Of a stretch of DNA of 64,000 nucleotides, positions 52,451 through 60,559 are shown in pieces; within the stretch, counting starts at the first letter, position 1, and every line of letters starts with the position of its first letter. Source of the DNA: Rhodospirillaceae bacterium LM-1 (GTDB lineage: Bacteria > Pseudomonadota > Alphaproteobacteria > Rhodospirillales > WMHbin7); the NCBI GenBank assembly GCA_902725215.1, contig CACUVI010000012.1, forward strand, positions 1 through 64,000. The letters run 5' to 3'. The position numbers and the translations under genes are program-made. Below the pieces are notes generated by a model that ran no database searches, was not told the DNA's origin, and saw only the letters and a program-made list of their open reading frames with translations.

Positions 52451-54141
52451 GTCGCGGACGCCGCCGAGGACGGTTCGTCTTCGCCCAGATTAAGGCGCAC
52501 GCCAGGTGGCAATTTTGTTTGCATATTGCGCTTGGCTTTATTGATCTGAGCCTGGGTCAAACCCTCGGCTGCCGAAAGATCTGTGTCGTTGATCAGCGTA
52601 TCCAACATGATGGCGCCATGCATTTGCGCACCTTCAAGATCGGCGCCGCGCAGGTCAGCTCCCGATAGATCGGCGCCGCGCAGATTGGCGCCCTTCAGCT
52701 TAGCGCCTTCCAGATTGACGTGACGCAGGCGCGCAGCACCCAGCACCGCCTCGGTCAAATCGGCCCCCGCCATCTCGGCATAGCGCAGATCGGCGCCCTC
52801 CAGGCGGGCTTCGGAGCATTCCGCGCCCGTCATGCGGCAATAGGTCAGATCCGCCTGGGTCAGAATGGCCCCGGATAGATCGACGCCGGTCATGACTTGA
52901 CGGGAAAGGGCGGCGCGCCCCCCTTCGGTGCCGCGCGACAGAACCCAATTGCGGTGGGCGTCCAGAATACCGTTCAGGTCGAAGGCCAGCTTGACCGGCT
53001 TTACCTTGGGCCTGGGCGGTGCTGCAGGGGCCGCGGGCGGCTTGGCTGGCGCGGGAGCGACGGGCGGTGGCTGGGCGGCAATCATCGCGGGCTTGGCCGC
53101 GGGCAAAGGCGGCGCATCGATATCCAATTTCGAACCGGCTGTCTTTGCGCCCGTGGGCGGCGCTTCGCCCATATCCAGCTTGGTGCCAGTGCCGACGGGC
53201 TTGTGAACCGGAATGGCGGGGGCCGGTTTTGCAATGGGGGCCTGCGCCTTAGCCGGAGGCTGGGCCTTGGCGGTTGCGGGCGGAGCGCCCGGCTTGAACT
53301 CGGGAACCGGGGGCAACGGCGGCAAGGCGGCAATCGCCGCGGCAACCGCTGGCGTTGCTGGCTTTGGAGCGGCGGCCATCGGCGCGGCTGGCGCAGCCGC
53401 CGGTTTGGCGCTAGCAGTCAGGGGTGGAGCTTGCGGGGCCTTGGGCCTGCTGTCGGCAATAGGAACTTGCGATGGGGGGATCGGCGCCGCGGGACGGCTT
53501 GCCGCCTGCTTTGGCGCTGTCGCGACCGGCGTGGTTGGGGCTTTGGGCGGCTCGGGCCGCTTTGCGGCGGGAGCCAACACCACGGCGGCTCTAGGCCGAT
53601 CTTCAGTCAGGATGGGTTCCGAGGGACGGCGACGTTCGGCTCCGCCAAAAGCCTCGCTGTTCTCGAGGATACGCCGGTCAGGTCCCAGATAGCCCGGCGC
53701 GATGACCATGCGTTTGGGTTCGATGATCATCTGGCTGATGCGTCTGGTCAGTCCTTCCTGCGAGACCGGCTTGCGCAGCAGGCCTTCGATGCCGAAGCGG
53801 CAGATTTTCTGGATGAAAGCGGGGTTCTTGGAATCGGTCAATGCCGTCACCGGCACGTCGGGGCAGGGGCTTGCCTTGCGGTCGCGCAGCCAGCGCAGGA
53901 ATTCGACGCCGCCCGGCTCGTTCTCGGCCACCCCGACCAAGCAGGCGCTGACCGGCGACGCCATCAGATGCAGCACTGCCTCGGCCATCGAAGACGTGCT
54001 TAGAACCTCGCTGGTGCGTTGACGTTGAAACAAGGTTCGGGCCATGAATCGAAACTGATCATCCTTATCCAAAATAAGGATGCGCTGCGATTCCCACTTG
54101 AAGTTAGGGAGTGGGGCGGGTTGCGCCGTGGCGTTCAACAT
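52447..54141 (-). CDS. Degenerate receiver plus pentapeptide-repeat protein
   Basis: A 564-residue protein with three parts. Residues about 18-140 resemble a response-regulator receiver: 'RILILDKDDQFRFMARTLF' keeps the acidic pair and 'GIEGLLRKPVSQEGL' keeps the Lys-Pro, but the phosphorylated Asp is replaced ('SACLVGVAENE'), so it cannot be phosphorylated in the normal way. Residues about 185-385 are a Pro/Ala-rich disordered linker. From about 400 come pentapeptide repeats ('LEGADLRYAEMAGADLTEAV', 'LRGADLSGADLRGADLEGAQ') that should form a right-handed helix. No output domain is recognisable. A MITE lies 18 bp ahead of its ATG. Confidence 0.75.
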   Translation of the reverse strand: MLNATAQPAPLPNFKWESQRILILDKDDQFRFMARTLFQRQRTSEVLSTSSMAEAVLHLMASPVSACLVGVAENEPGGVEFLRWLRDRKASPCPDVPVTALTDSKNPAFIQKICRFGIEGLLRKPVSQEGLTRRISQMIIEPKRMVIAPGYLGPDRRILENSEAFGGAERRRPSEPILTEDRPRAAVVLAPAAKRPEPPKAPTTPVATAPKQAASRPAAPIPPSQVPIADSRPKAPQAPPLTASAKPAAAPAAPMAAAPKPATPAVAAAIAALPPLPPVPEFKPGAPPATAKAQPPAKAQAPIAKPAPAIPVHKPVGTGTKLDMGEAPPTGAKTAGSKLDIDAPPLPAAKPAMIAAQPPPVAPAPAKPPAAPAAPPRPKVKPVKLAFDLNGILDAHRNWVLSRGTEGGRAALSRQVMTGVDLSGAILTQADLTYCRMTGAECSEARLEGADLRYAEMAGADLTEAVLGAARLRHVNLEGAKLKGANLRGADLSGADLRGADLEGAQMHGAIMLDTLINDTDLSAAEGLTQAQINKAKRNMQTKLPPGVRLNLGEDEPSSAASAT

Positions 54142-54159
54142 GGTTCCGAAGAGTGCCTT

Positions 54160-54431
54160 CTAGGGTCAAGACTCATTAACGCCACGGACGCGACGCTGGG
54201 GATTTTGCCGCCCGAACAGGTGCTTGGCCCGCCGTGGACGGGCTGTCCACAAGGGGCAAGCAACGCATTCGGGCGGCAAAATCACCGCGTCCCTTCGGGC
54301 TTCGAAGGAAATGGCCGACTGATGCGTCAAAACGCTCGACCGTATTCCCGATACGCTCATCGCGTTTTTCCTTTCATTCGGCCATTTCCTTCAGAAGCGC
54401 GTCTCGCGGGGTTAATGAGTCTTGACCCTAG
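54160..54431. mobile_element. MITE with 21-bp perfect terminal inverted repeats
   Basis: The 21 bases at 54160-54180 (CTAGGGTCAAGACTCATTAA plus C) are the exact reverse complement of 54411-54431. TA next to each outer GGGTCAAG suggests a TA target duplication, as for IS630/mariner-type elements. Inside are two further perfect arms, GATTTTGCCGCCCGAA (54201-54216) with 54268-54283, and GAAGGAAATGGCCGA (54304-54318) with 54378-54392, plus AAAACGC / GCGTTTT and CGTAT / ATACG, so the element can fold into a clover-like structure. It carries no transposase. The flank 54432-54559 up to the pfp stop has no recognised gene. Confidence 0.85.
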
Positions 54432-54559
54432 GTGCCGTTCACTGTTCTAACACAGTTCGAGCGCATCTAAAAAGAGTCGTAACAGACTCTGCCCGCGCCA
54501 ATTTAACGCTGCAAATGGTCATTAATGCGACGGCATGCGGCTTTTGATCGAAGTATCAC

Positions 54560-55774
54560 TTATCTCTGCAGAATTTTGGGCACCCTGTAATTGCGCAGAT
54601 GGAAGGCGTCGGGCATGCCTGAGCCGATCAGCGGGCGGCAATACATCAGGAAATCGCGGGTCACGTTGTTGCCCTCGGGCACGATGAAATTGTCGGGCAT
54701 CACCTTGGTTTTGCCGCCGATCTCGTCCAGACGCTTCAGGTGATATTCCACAGAATAGAAGCCGGTGCGCTCGATGACCACCGAGCCGTCCGAATCGCGC
54801 CAACGCGCATATTGCACGGCCTTTTCGCCAACCTCGCGGGCTTCGCGCTGATCGACGTCGGAAACGCAACCCAGAAAGGAGCGTTGCAGGTAGCCGAACG
54901 TGTCGCCGCGCACGCGCTTGACGCCCAACGTCTTCTTGACGTGATCGGTCAGCAGGTCGGCAAGCGCCCCGGTGCCCGACAATTGCACATTGCCATGCGC
55001 GTCGCGCTCGATGTTCTGCATCAGCTTGCTGATGATCGGCTCGCCCGTTTCGTCGTGGATGCCTTCGGAAACGGCGACGATGCAGCGTCCATGCTCATCG
55101 TGAACGCGCTTCACGTCGGCGATGAAGCGGTCCAGGCTGAAATTCTTCTCGGGCAAATAGATCAGGTGCGGGCCGTCGGCATTGTATTTGCGCCCCAGCG
55201 CCGAGGCGGCGGTCAGAAAGCCCGCATGTCGGCCCATGACGACGCCGATATAGACGGACGGCAGGGCGCGGTTGTCGAGATTGACGCCCGCAAAGGCCGA
55301 GGCCACGAAACGGGCTGCCGAGCCAAAGCCCGGTGTGTGGTCGTTGATCACCAGATCGTTGTCGATCGTTTTCGGAATGTGGAAGCAGCGCAGATTGTAG
55401 CCCGCCTTGCTGGCTTCCTCCGATACGATCCGGGCGGTATCCGACGAGTCGTTGCCGCCGATATAGAAAAAGGTGGTGATTTCGTGAGCCTTGCAGACCT
55501 TGAAGATTTCCTGGCAATAGGCCAGATCCGGCTTGTCGCGGGTTGATCCCAGGGCCGAGGCCGGCGTGTTGGCCACCAGTTCCAGATTGTTGGTGGTTTC
55601 CTGCGTCAGGTCGATGAAGTCCTCGTTCACGATGCCGCGCACGCCGTGATAGGCGCCGTAAACCTGAGTCACCGTCGAGAACTTGCGCGCCTCGATCACC
55701 ACCCCGGCCAAAGATTGATTGATGACCGCCGTCGGGCCGCCGCCCTGCGCAACCAGAATTTTGCCTTCCAACAT
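54560..55774 (-). CDS. pfp: Pyrophosphate-dependent 6-phosphofructokinase
   Basis: A 404-residue phosphofructokinase that converts fructose 6-phosphate and the bisphosphate in both directions with PPi. 'AQGGGPTAVINQSLAG' (residues 10-25) binds phosphate; 'FYIGGNDSSDTA' has Asp109 where ATP-using enzymes have Gly, and 'HIPKTIDNDL' has Lys135 where they have Gly; both changes mark the PPi-dependent type. 'FGSAARF', 'VVMGRHAGFLTAAS' and 'LGYLQRS'-like 'TFGYLQRSFLGCVSD' complete the active site. ATG 55774 follows AGGGG. An 8-bp inverted repeat (55774-55781 / 55832-55839) could fold the start region. Confidence 0.9.
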   Translation of the reverse strand: MLEGKILVAQGGGPTAVINQSLAGVVIEARKFSTVTQVYGAYHGVRGIVNEDFIDLTQETTNNLELVANTPASALGSTRDKPDLAYCQEIFKVCKAHEITTFFYIGGNDSSDTARIVSEEASKAGYNLRCFHIPKTIDNDLVINDHTPGFGSAARFVASAFAGVNLDNRALPSVYIGVVMGRHAGFLTAASALGRKYNADGPHLIYLPEKNFSLDRFIADVKRVHDEHGRCIVAVSEGIHDETGEPIISKLMQNIERDAHGNVQLSGTGALADLLTDHVKKTLGVKRVRGDTFGYLQRSFLGCVSDVDQREAREVGEKAVQYARWRDSDGSVVIERTGFYSVEYHLKRLDEIGGKTKVMPDNFIVPEGNNVTRDFLMYCRPLIGSGMPDAFHLRNYRVPKILQR

Positions 55775-55845
55775 AGCCAAGTCCCCTGCTTGCTCCGCCA
55801 AGGAGCGAAGCCTATACCCGACAGGGTGGGCTTGGCTACTGTCGG

Positions 55846-56550
55846 CTACACGCCGCCCAGATAGGCGGCCTTGACTTGGTCGTTGGTCAGCAATTCGCGG
55901 CCAGTGCCTTGCAGCACGACCTTGCCGGTCTCCAGCACATAGCCGCGATCGGCGATGGCCAGGGCTGCCGTGGCGTTCTGCTCGACCAGGAAAATGGTGG
56001 TGCCCTGCGCTTTCAACTCGACCACGGTGCGAAAGATCTCCTCGACCAGCAGGGGCGACAGGCCCATCGACGGCTCGTCGAGCAGCAGCAGCTTGGGATG
56101 GCTCATCAGCGCCCTGCCAATGGCCAGCATCTGCTGCTGGCCGCCCGACAAATTGCCCGCTGGCTGGTCGCGGCGCTGTTTCAGGATCGGGAATTGGGCA
56201 TAGACATTTTCCAAATCGGCGGCGACGTCTGGGCCACGGCGGCGATAAGCGCCCAGCTTTAGATTGTCCTCGATCGACAGCGGGCCGAAAATCTGGCGGC
56301 CCTCGGGCACCTGGGCGATCCCCATGGCGACGCGATCGGACGCCTTGCGCCGGGTGATGTCCTGGCCTTCGAACCAAACGGCGCCCTGGCTCATCGGCTG
56401 CACCCCCGAGATGGCGCGCAGCATGGTGGTTTTTCCAGCCCCGTTGGCGCCGACCAGGGCCACCAGTTCGCCTTTTTCGATCTTCAGGTCGATGCCCGAA
56501 AGCGCTTGAATGCGGCCATAGTGGCTGACCAATCCGCGAATTTCCATCAT
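55846..56550 (-). CDS. livF: Branched-chain amino-acid ABC transporter ATPase LivF
   Basis: A 234-residue ATP-binding subunit. Walker A 'LVGANGAGKTTMLRAISGV' , Q-loop region 'QPMSQGAVWFEGQDITRR', signature 'NLSGGQQQMLAIGRALMSHP', Walker B 'LLLLDEPSMGLSPLLVEE' and the H-loop in 'IFLVEQNATAALAI', where His is replaced by Gln-Asn as usual for LivF. The C-terminal 'VKAAYLGG' is diagnostic. The start overlaps the livG stop (ATGA). Last gene of the liv operon; substrate may be amino acids, amides or aromatic acids. Confidence 0.9.
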   Translation of the reverse strand: MMEIRGLVSHYGRIQALSGIDLKIEKGELVALVGANGAGKTTMLRAISGVQPMSQGAVWFEGQDITRRKASDRVAMGIAQVPEGRQIFGPLSIEDNLKLGAYRRRGPDVAADLENVYAQFPILKQRRDQPAGNLSGGQQQMLAIGRALMSHPKLLLLDEPSMGLSPLLVEEIFRTVVELKAQGTTIFLVEQNATAALAIADRGYVLETGKVVLQGTGRELLTNDQVKAAYLGGV

Positions 56551-57311
56551 GCGTGGGCACCCCCCAGATAGGCGGCCACCACGGCGGGGTTGTTGCGCAC
56601 CTCGGCGGGCGTGCCCTCGGCCAGTTTCTTGCCGTAGTCCAACACCAGAATATGGTCGGAAATACCCATCACCATCTTCATGTCATGTTCGACCAGCACC
56701 ACGGTGACGCCGCTTTGCGCCACCTTCACGATCACCTCGTCGATTTCGCGGCTTTCGGTGGCGTTCAGGCCTGCGGCAGGCTCGTCCAACAGCAACAGCT
56801 TAGGTTCCGCCGCCAAGGCCCTGGCGATTTCCAGGCGCTTGAGCGCGCCGTAGGGCATGGCGTCGGCATCTGCGTCAAGATAGGCCTCCAGGCCCACGAA
56901 GCGCATCAGTTCCGCCGATTTCTCGCGGGCCAGGGCGTCTGATTTGGCAATGCCGGGCAGGCGCAAAAGCGAGGGCAAGAAGCGGCGGTCCAGATGCAGA
57001 TGCCTGCCCACCATGACGTTCTCGATGGCCGTCATGTTGAAGAAAATCTGCAAATTCTGGAAGGTGCGCGACATGCCGCGCTTTGCCAGCTCATAGGGCG
57101 CCTTGCCCGCCGTCGATTTGTCGTCGAACAGAATGGCGCCCAGACTGGGCGTATAGACGCCAGTGATCAGGTTGAACAGCGTGGTCTTGCCAGCGCCGTT
57201 GGGGCCGATGATCGAATGAATGGTTCCCGGATTGATGACGAAGGACAATTCCGATACGGCATGAATGCCGCCGAATTCCTTGCTTAGGTTTTCGACCCGC
57301 AGAAGCGTCAT
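56547..57311 (-). CDS. livG: Branched-chain amino-acid ABC transporter ATPase LivG
   Basis: A 254-residue ATPase partner of LivF. It starts MTLLRVENLSKEFGGIHAVS with ATG at 57311, inside the livM stop (ATGA). Walker A 'IIGPNGAGKTTLFNLITGV', the family block 'RGMSRTFQNLQIFFNMTAIE', a signature variant 'MPYGALKRLEIARALAAEPK' and Walker B 'LLLLDEPAAGLNATESREI' followed by 'VVLVEHDMKMVMGISDHI' are all present. Together with LivF it powers the LivHM permease. A longer in-frame ORF reaches back into livM but has no family match there. Confidence 0.9.
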   Translation of the reverse strand: MTLLRVENLSKEFGGIHAVSELSFVINPGTIHSIIGPNGAGKTTLFNLITGVYTPSLGAILFDDKSTAGKAPYELAKRGMSRTFQNLQIFFNMTAIENVMVGRHLHLDRRFLPSLLRLPGIAKSDALAREKSAELMRFVGLEAYLDADADAMPYGALKRLEIARALAAEPKLLLLDEPAAGLNATESREIDEVIVKVAQSGVTVVLVEHDMKMVMGISDHILVLDYGKKLAEGTPAEVRNNPAVVAAYLGGAHA

Positions 57312-58246
57312 GAGCGCCTCCGCTGGATGAAGGCGGCGATGGTCGGAACCAAGCCCCTGGGCATGAAGATCATGGTGCCCATCATGATGCCGCCCAGGAT
57401 GATCGGTTCGTAATCCTCGAACACGGTCAGGAATTGCGGCAAGGTGGTCAGGAAGGCGGCGCCCACCAAAGCGCCAAAGGTAGAGGCCATGCCGCCGAAG
57501 ACGACCATGGTGACCAGTTCGATCGATTTGAAGAAGTCGGCCTTGGTCGGCGTCAGCTGCGGGACGTAATGGGCGAACAGACTGCCCGCCACGCTGGCGA
57601 TGACGGCCGAGACCACGAAGACCATGACCTTGTAGCGCGTGGTGTCCACGCCCACCACTTCGGCCCCCACCTCGGAACCGTGCAGGGCGCGCAAGGCGCG
57701 GCCAACCGGCGAATCGACCAGATTGGTGGCCAGCCATATGGTCAGCAGCAACAGGCCCGCCACCACCCAATACCAGTCGCGCTCGCCTTGCAGGGTAAAG
57801 CCGCCCAGGGTGAAGGGGCCTGCCGCGATGCCGTCGGGTCCGCCGGTGATGCCCGCTTCGGTGTTGATGACGATCGAGATGATGATGCCGATGCCCAGCG
57901 TGGCCATGGCCAGGTAATGGCCCTTCAGCTTAAGGATCGGGCGCGCGATGGCAAAGGCGATCAGGCCGACCAGAATGGCGCCCGCCAGCAGCGCCAGAAC
58001 GGGCGGCCAGCCGTGATGCGTGACAAGCACAGCCGAACAATAGGCCCCCAGGCCAAAGAATCCCGCATGGCCCAGGCTGATCTGACCCGCATAGCCGATC
58101 AGAAGATTAAGCCCCACGCAAATGATGGCGTTGAAACCGGCCAGCACGGCGATATCGACGTAATAATTATTGGGCAGCGCTTGCGGCAGCACGGCCAGAA
58201 AAACGGCCAGGGCGCCAAGTCCTGCCCAGCGAGACACGCCCTTCAT
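57308..58246 (-). CDS. livM: Branched-chain amino-acid ABC transporter permease LivM
   Basis: A 312-residue permease with about ten transmembrane helices. The family block 'CVGLNLLIGYAGQISLGHAGF' early on and the EAA-like cytoplasmic loop 'SPVGRALRALHGSEVGAEVV' that contacts the ATPases are clear. ATG 58246 shares a base with the livH stop; a GTG just upstream is an alternative. Helices include 'LAGAILVGLIAFAIARPIL' and 'LGIGIIISIVINTEAGITGG'. Confidence 0.9.
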   Translation of the reverse strand: MKGVSRWAGLGALAVFLAVLPQALPNNYYVDIAVLAGFNAIICVGLNLLIGYAGQISLGHAGFFGLGAYCSAVLVTHHGWPPVLALLAGAILVGLIAFAIARPILKLKGHYLAMATLGIGIIISIVINTEAGITGGPDGIAAGPFTLGGFTLQGERDWYWVVAGLLLLTIWLATNLVDSPVGRALRALHGSEVGAEVVGVDTTRYKVMVFVVSAVIASVAGSLFAHYVPQLTPTKADFFKSIELVTMVVFGGMASTFGALVGAAFLTTLPQFLTVFEDYEPIILGGIMMGTMIFMPRGLVPTIAAFIQRRRS

Positions 58247-59121
58247 CACACGCGCTCCGTTCCCTTGCGCCCGAACAATCCGTTGGGCAGGAAGATCAGC
58301 ACGGCCAGGATGATGACGAAGGCCACGGCGTCCTTATAGGCGCTGGACAGGTAGCCCGCCGCCATCGATTCCGCGATGCCGACGACTAGGCCGCCCACCA
58401 CGGCGCCCATGCCGTTGCCAAGGCCGCCCAGGACGGCGGCCGAGAAGCCCTTAAGCCCCAGCATGATGCCGTTGTCGTAGGCGGTGAAGGTGATGGGCGT
58501 GATCACGATGCCGCCGATGGCGCCAAGGGCCGCCGAAAGAGCGAAGCTGATCATAAGGACCCGCTTGGTGTTGATGCCCATCAACTGGGCGGCCAAGGGA
58601 TTGAACGAGGTGGCCAGCATGGCCTTGCCTTCCAGCGTGCGGTTGAAGAACCAAGCCAGAAGCAGAATGACGATGACCGCCACGCCCAGAACCCACAGGG
58701 TCTGCGGCATCAGGACGGCGCCCAGAAGGTTGATCGGCACTTCGCCGGTGAACGGCTCCAGTTTGTGGAAATTCTTGTCCCACACTTCTTGCGCCAAGCC
58801 GCGCAGGAAAATGGAAGCGCCGATGGTGATGATGATCAGCGTGGTGACGCTGGCGCGCTTGGCCGGTTCGACGGCCAGTTTCTCCAGCAGAACGCCCACG
58901 GCCATCGTGATCAGGATCGCCAGCACGATGGCCAGCGGCATGGGCACGCCCGCATCGACCAGCGACACGGCGCTCATGGCGCCGATCATGATGAACTCGC
59001 CCTGGGCGAAGTTGATCACGTGGCTGGCGTTGTAGATGATCGAGAATCCAAGGCCGCACAGCGCGTAGATGGCGCCCACGGTCACCCCTGAAATCAGGAA
59101 TTGGAGAAAGGCCGAAAGCAT
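58246..59121 (-). CDS. livH: Branched-chain amino-acid ABC transporter permease LivH
   Basis: A 291-residue inner-membrane permease. Typical motifs: 'GAIYALCGLGFSIIYNASHV', 'INFAQGEFIMIGAMSAVSLV' and the cytoplasmic loop 'NRTLEGKAMLATSFNPLAAQ LMGI' (shown in two parts), then 'GGLGNGMGAVVGGLVVGIAE'. It pairs with LivM to form the channel. It lies 73 bp after livK, separated by a perfect 12-bp hairpin. Confidence 0.9.
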   Translation of the reverse strand: MLSAFLQFLISGVTVGAIYALCGLGFSIIYNASHVINFAQGEFIMIGAMSAVSLVDAGVPMPLAIVLAILITMAVGVLLEKLAVEPAKRASVTTLIIITIGASIFLRGLAQEVWDKNFHKLEPFTGEVPINLLGAVLMPQTLWVLGVAVIVILLLAWFFNRTLEGKAMLATSFNPLAAQLMGINTKRVLMISFALSAALGAIGGIVITPITFTAYDNGIMLGLKGFSAAVLGGLGNGMGAVVGGLVVGIAESMAAGYLSSAYKDAVAFVIILAVLIFLPNGLFGRKGTERV

Positions 59122-59143
59122 GGATAGCCCCTTTGCCGAGTTT

Positions 59144-59171
59144 CCTTCGCCCTGCTTGCGCAGGGCGAAGG
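59144..59171 (-). promoter_or_regulatory. Intercistronic hairpin between livK and livH
   Basis: CCTTCGCCCTGC (59144-59155) pairs perfectly with GCAGGGCGAAGG (59160-59171) over a TTGC/GCAA tetraloop, without a following T-run. Hairpins in this place usually protect the upstream binding-protein message from decay, so that LivK is made in excess over the membrane parts. Confidence 0.6.
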
Positions 59172-59194
59172 GTCACTCATCAAATGACGTGAGA

Positions 59195-60349
59195 TCAGTT
59201 GCTAAGAGCGAAGTCGCCCTTCTTGATCTCGACCATGTGGAAGGCCGAGAGATTGAGGCCCATATGATCGGTTGCGCTCATATGGACGGTGCCGCCGGTG
59301 CCGATATAGCCCGAGGTCTTCTCGATCTCGTCCCTGACCTTGGCCTTGTCGGTTCCGCCCGCGCGCTGCATGGCGGCCAGCGCCATTTGCAACCCGTCGA
59401 AGGCGTGACCGGCAAAGGTCGAGGCTTCCGCCTTGAAGTCAGCCTGATATTCCTTCTGGAATTTCACGACGACGGCCTTTTGCATGTCGCTGTCGGGCAA
59501 CTGGCTTGCCACCACCAGACCGGCGGCGGGCAGACGAACGCCTTCGGCGGCATCGCCAGCCAGCTTGATATAGTCCTTCGAGGCCACGCCGTGCGACTGG
59601 TACAGGGGCGCCGAAATGCCAAGCTGCTTGTAGTTTTTGGTCACCACCGCCGGGCTTTGGCCAAAGCCCCAATTGATGACGGCCTGAACGCCCGGCGTGT
59701 TCTTGATCTTGGTCAGCTGCGCGGTGACGTCGGGGTCCTTGGGGGCATAGGTTTCGTCGGCAACCAAGGTCATGCCGTAATTGCCCTGCACCTTCAAGGT
59801 TTCGTCATGGCCCGATTTGCCGAAACCGGCGTTCTCGGAAATCATGGCGTATTTGGTGATGCCCTTTTTCTTCATGTCGCTGAAGATTTTTTCAGCCGCC
59901 ATGCGGTCGGTGTGAGGGGTCTTGAAGACCCACTTCTTCACGGGTTCGATGATGACGACGGCGCCCGCCAGCGAAATGAAGGGCATGCCCGCCGCTTCGA
60001 CGAGGGGAACGGCGGCCATGGTGGTGCCGGTGGTCGAGCCGCCGACGATCACATCGACCTTGTCGTTTTCGATCAGACGCTTGACGAAGCTGGAGGCCTT
60101 GTCGGCGGCGCCCGCGTCGTCATAAAGGATCAGATCGATCTTGCGGCCCATGATGCCGCCCGCCTTGTTGTACTCGGCGACGTACTTTTCCAGGACCTTC
60201 TTTTCCGGGTCGCCCAGGAACGAGGCGGGGCCGGTTGCCGACAGGAACGCGCCGATCTTGATGGGTTCAGCCGCCTGGGCCGCGCCGAAAGAGGCGGTCA
60301 GGGCCACGGCAGCCGCCGAGGCAAGGTTTTTCCACGATTTCATGCTCAT
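59195..60349 (-). CDS. livK: Leu/Ile/Val-type ABC transporter substrate-binding protein
   Basis: A 384-residue periplasmic binding protein with signal peptide 'LASAAAVALTASFGAAQA'. The mature protein opens with 'EPIKIGAFLSATGPASFLGD' and has the type I fold of LivJ/LivK ('VDVIVGGSTTGTTMAAVPLV', 'KITKYAMISENAGFGKSGHD', 'NWGFGQSPAVVTKNYKQLGI'). The ligand could be branched-chain amino acids or related acids; it cannot be fixed from sequence. ATG 60349 follows GGGAGG by 5 bases. It is the first gene of the operon livK-H-M-G-F, and the PaaX-family gene is transcribed divergently 210 bp away. Confidence 0.9.
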   Translation of the reverse strand: MSMKSWKNLASAAAVALTASFGAAQAAEPIKIGAFLSATGPASFLGDPEKKVLEKYVAEYNKAGGIMGRKIDLILYDDAGAADKASSFVKRLIENDKVDVIVGGSTTGTTMAAVPLVEAAGMPFISLAGAVVIIEPVKKWVFKTPHTDRMAAEKIFSDMKKKGITKYAMISENAGFGKSGHDETLKVQGNYGMTLVADETYAPKDPDVTAQLTKIKNTPGVQAVINWGFGQSPAVVTKNYKQLGISAPLYQSHGVASKDYIKLAGDAAEGVRLPAAGLVVASQLPDSDMQKAVVVKFQKEYQADFKAEASTFAGHAFDGLQMALAAMQRAGGTDKAKVRDEIEKTSGYIGTGGTVHMSATDHMGLNLSAFHMVEIKKGDFALSN

Positions 60350-60559
60350 CCAATCCTCCCATAAACTTGTTCGTGCCGCGTTAATCCGGCTTTGTAGTAC
60401 CATTTTGCCGCAATTTTTTGCCTGAAGCTAGCAAAATCTGTATCATATTGCCGGACCAACGGCGCATCGGGCATTATGGACACGATTTCCTATTGGTCAA
60501 AGGTTTGATTCTGCGTATGAGTTTCCCATGACCGCCTCGTTTCGAAAGTTTTAGCCGCC

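Noticed and set aside
52897-54003. Gly/Arg-rich plus-strand ORF
   Set aside because: Mirror frame of the Pro/Ala-rich linker of the receiver/pentapeptide protein.
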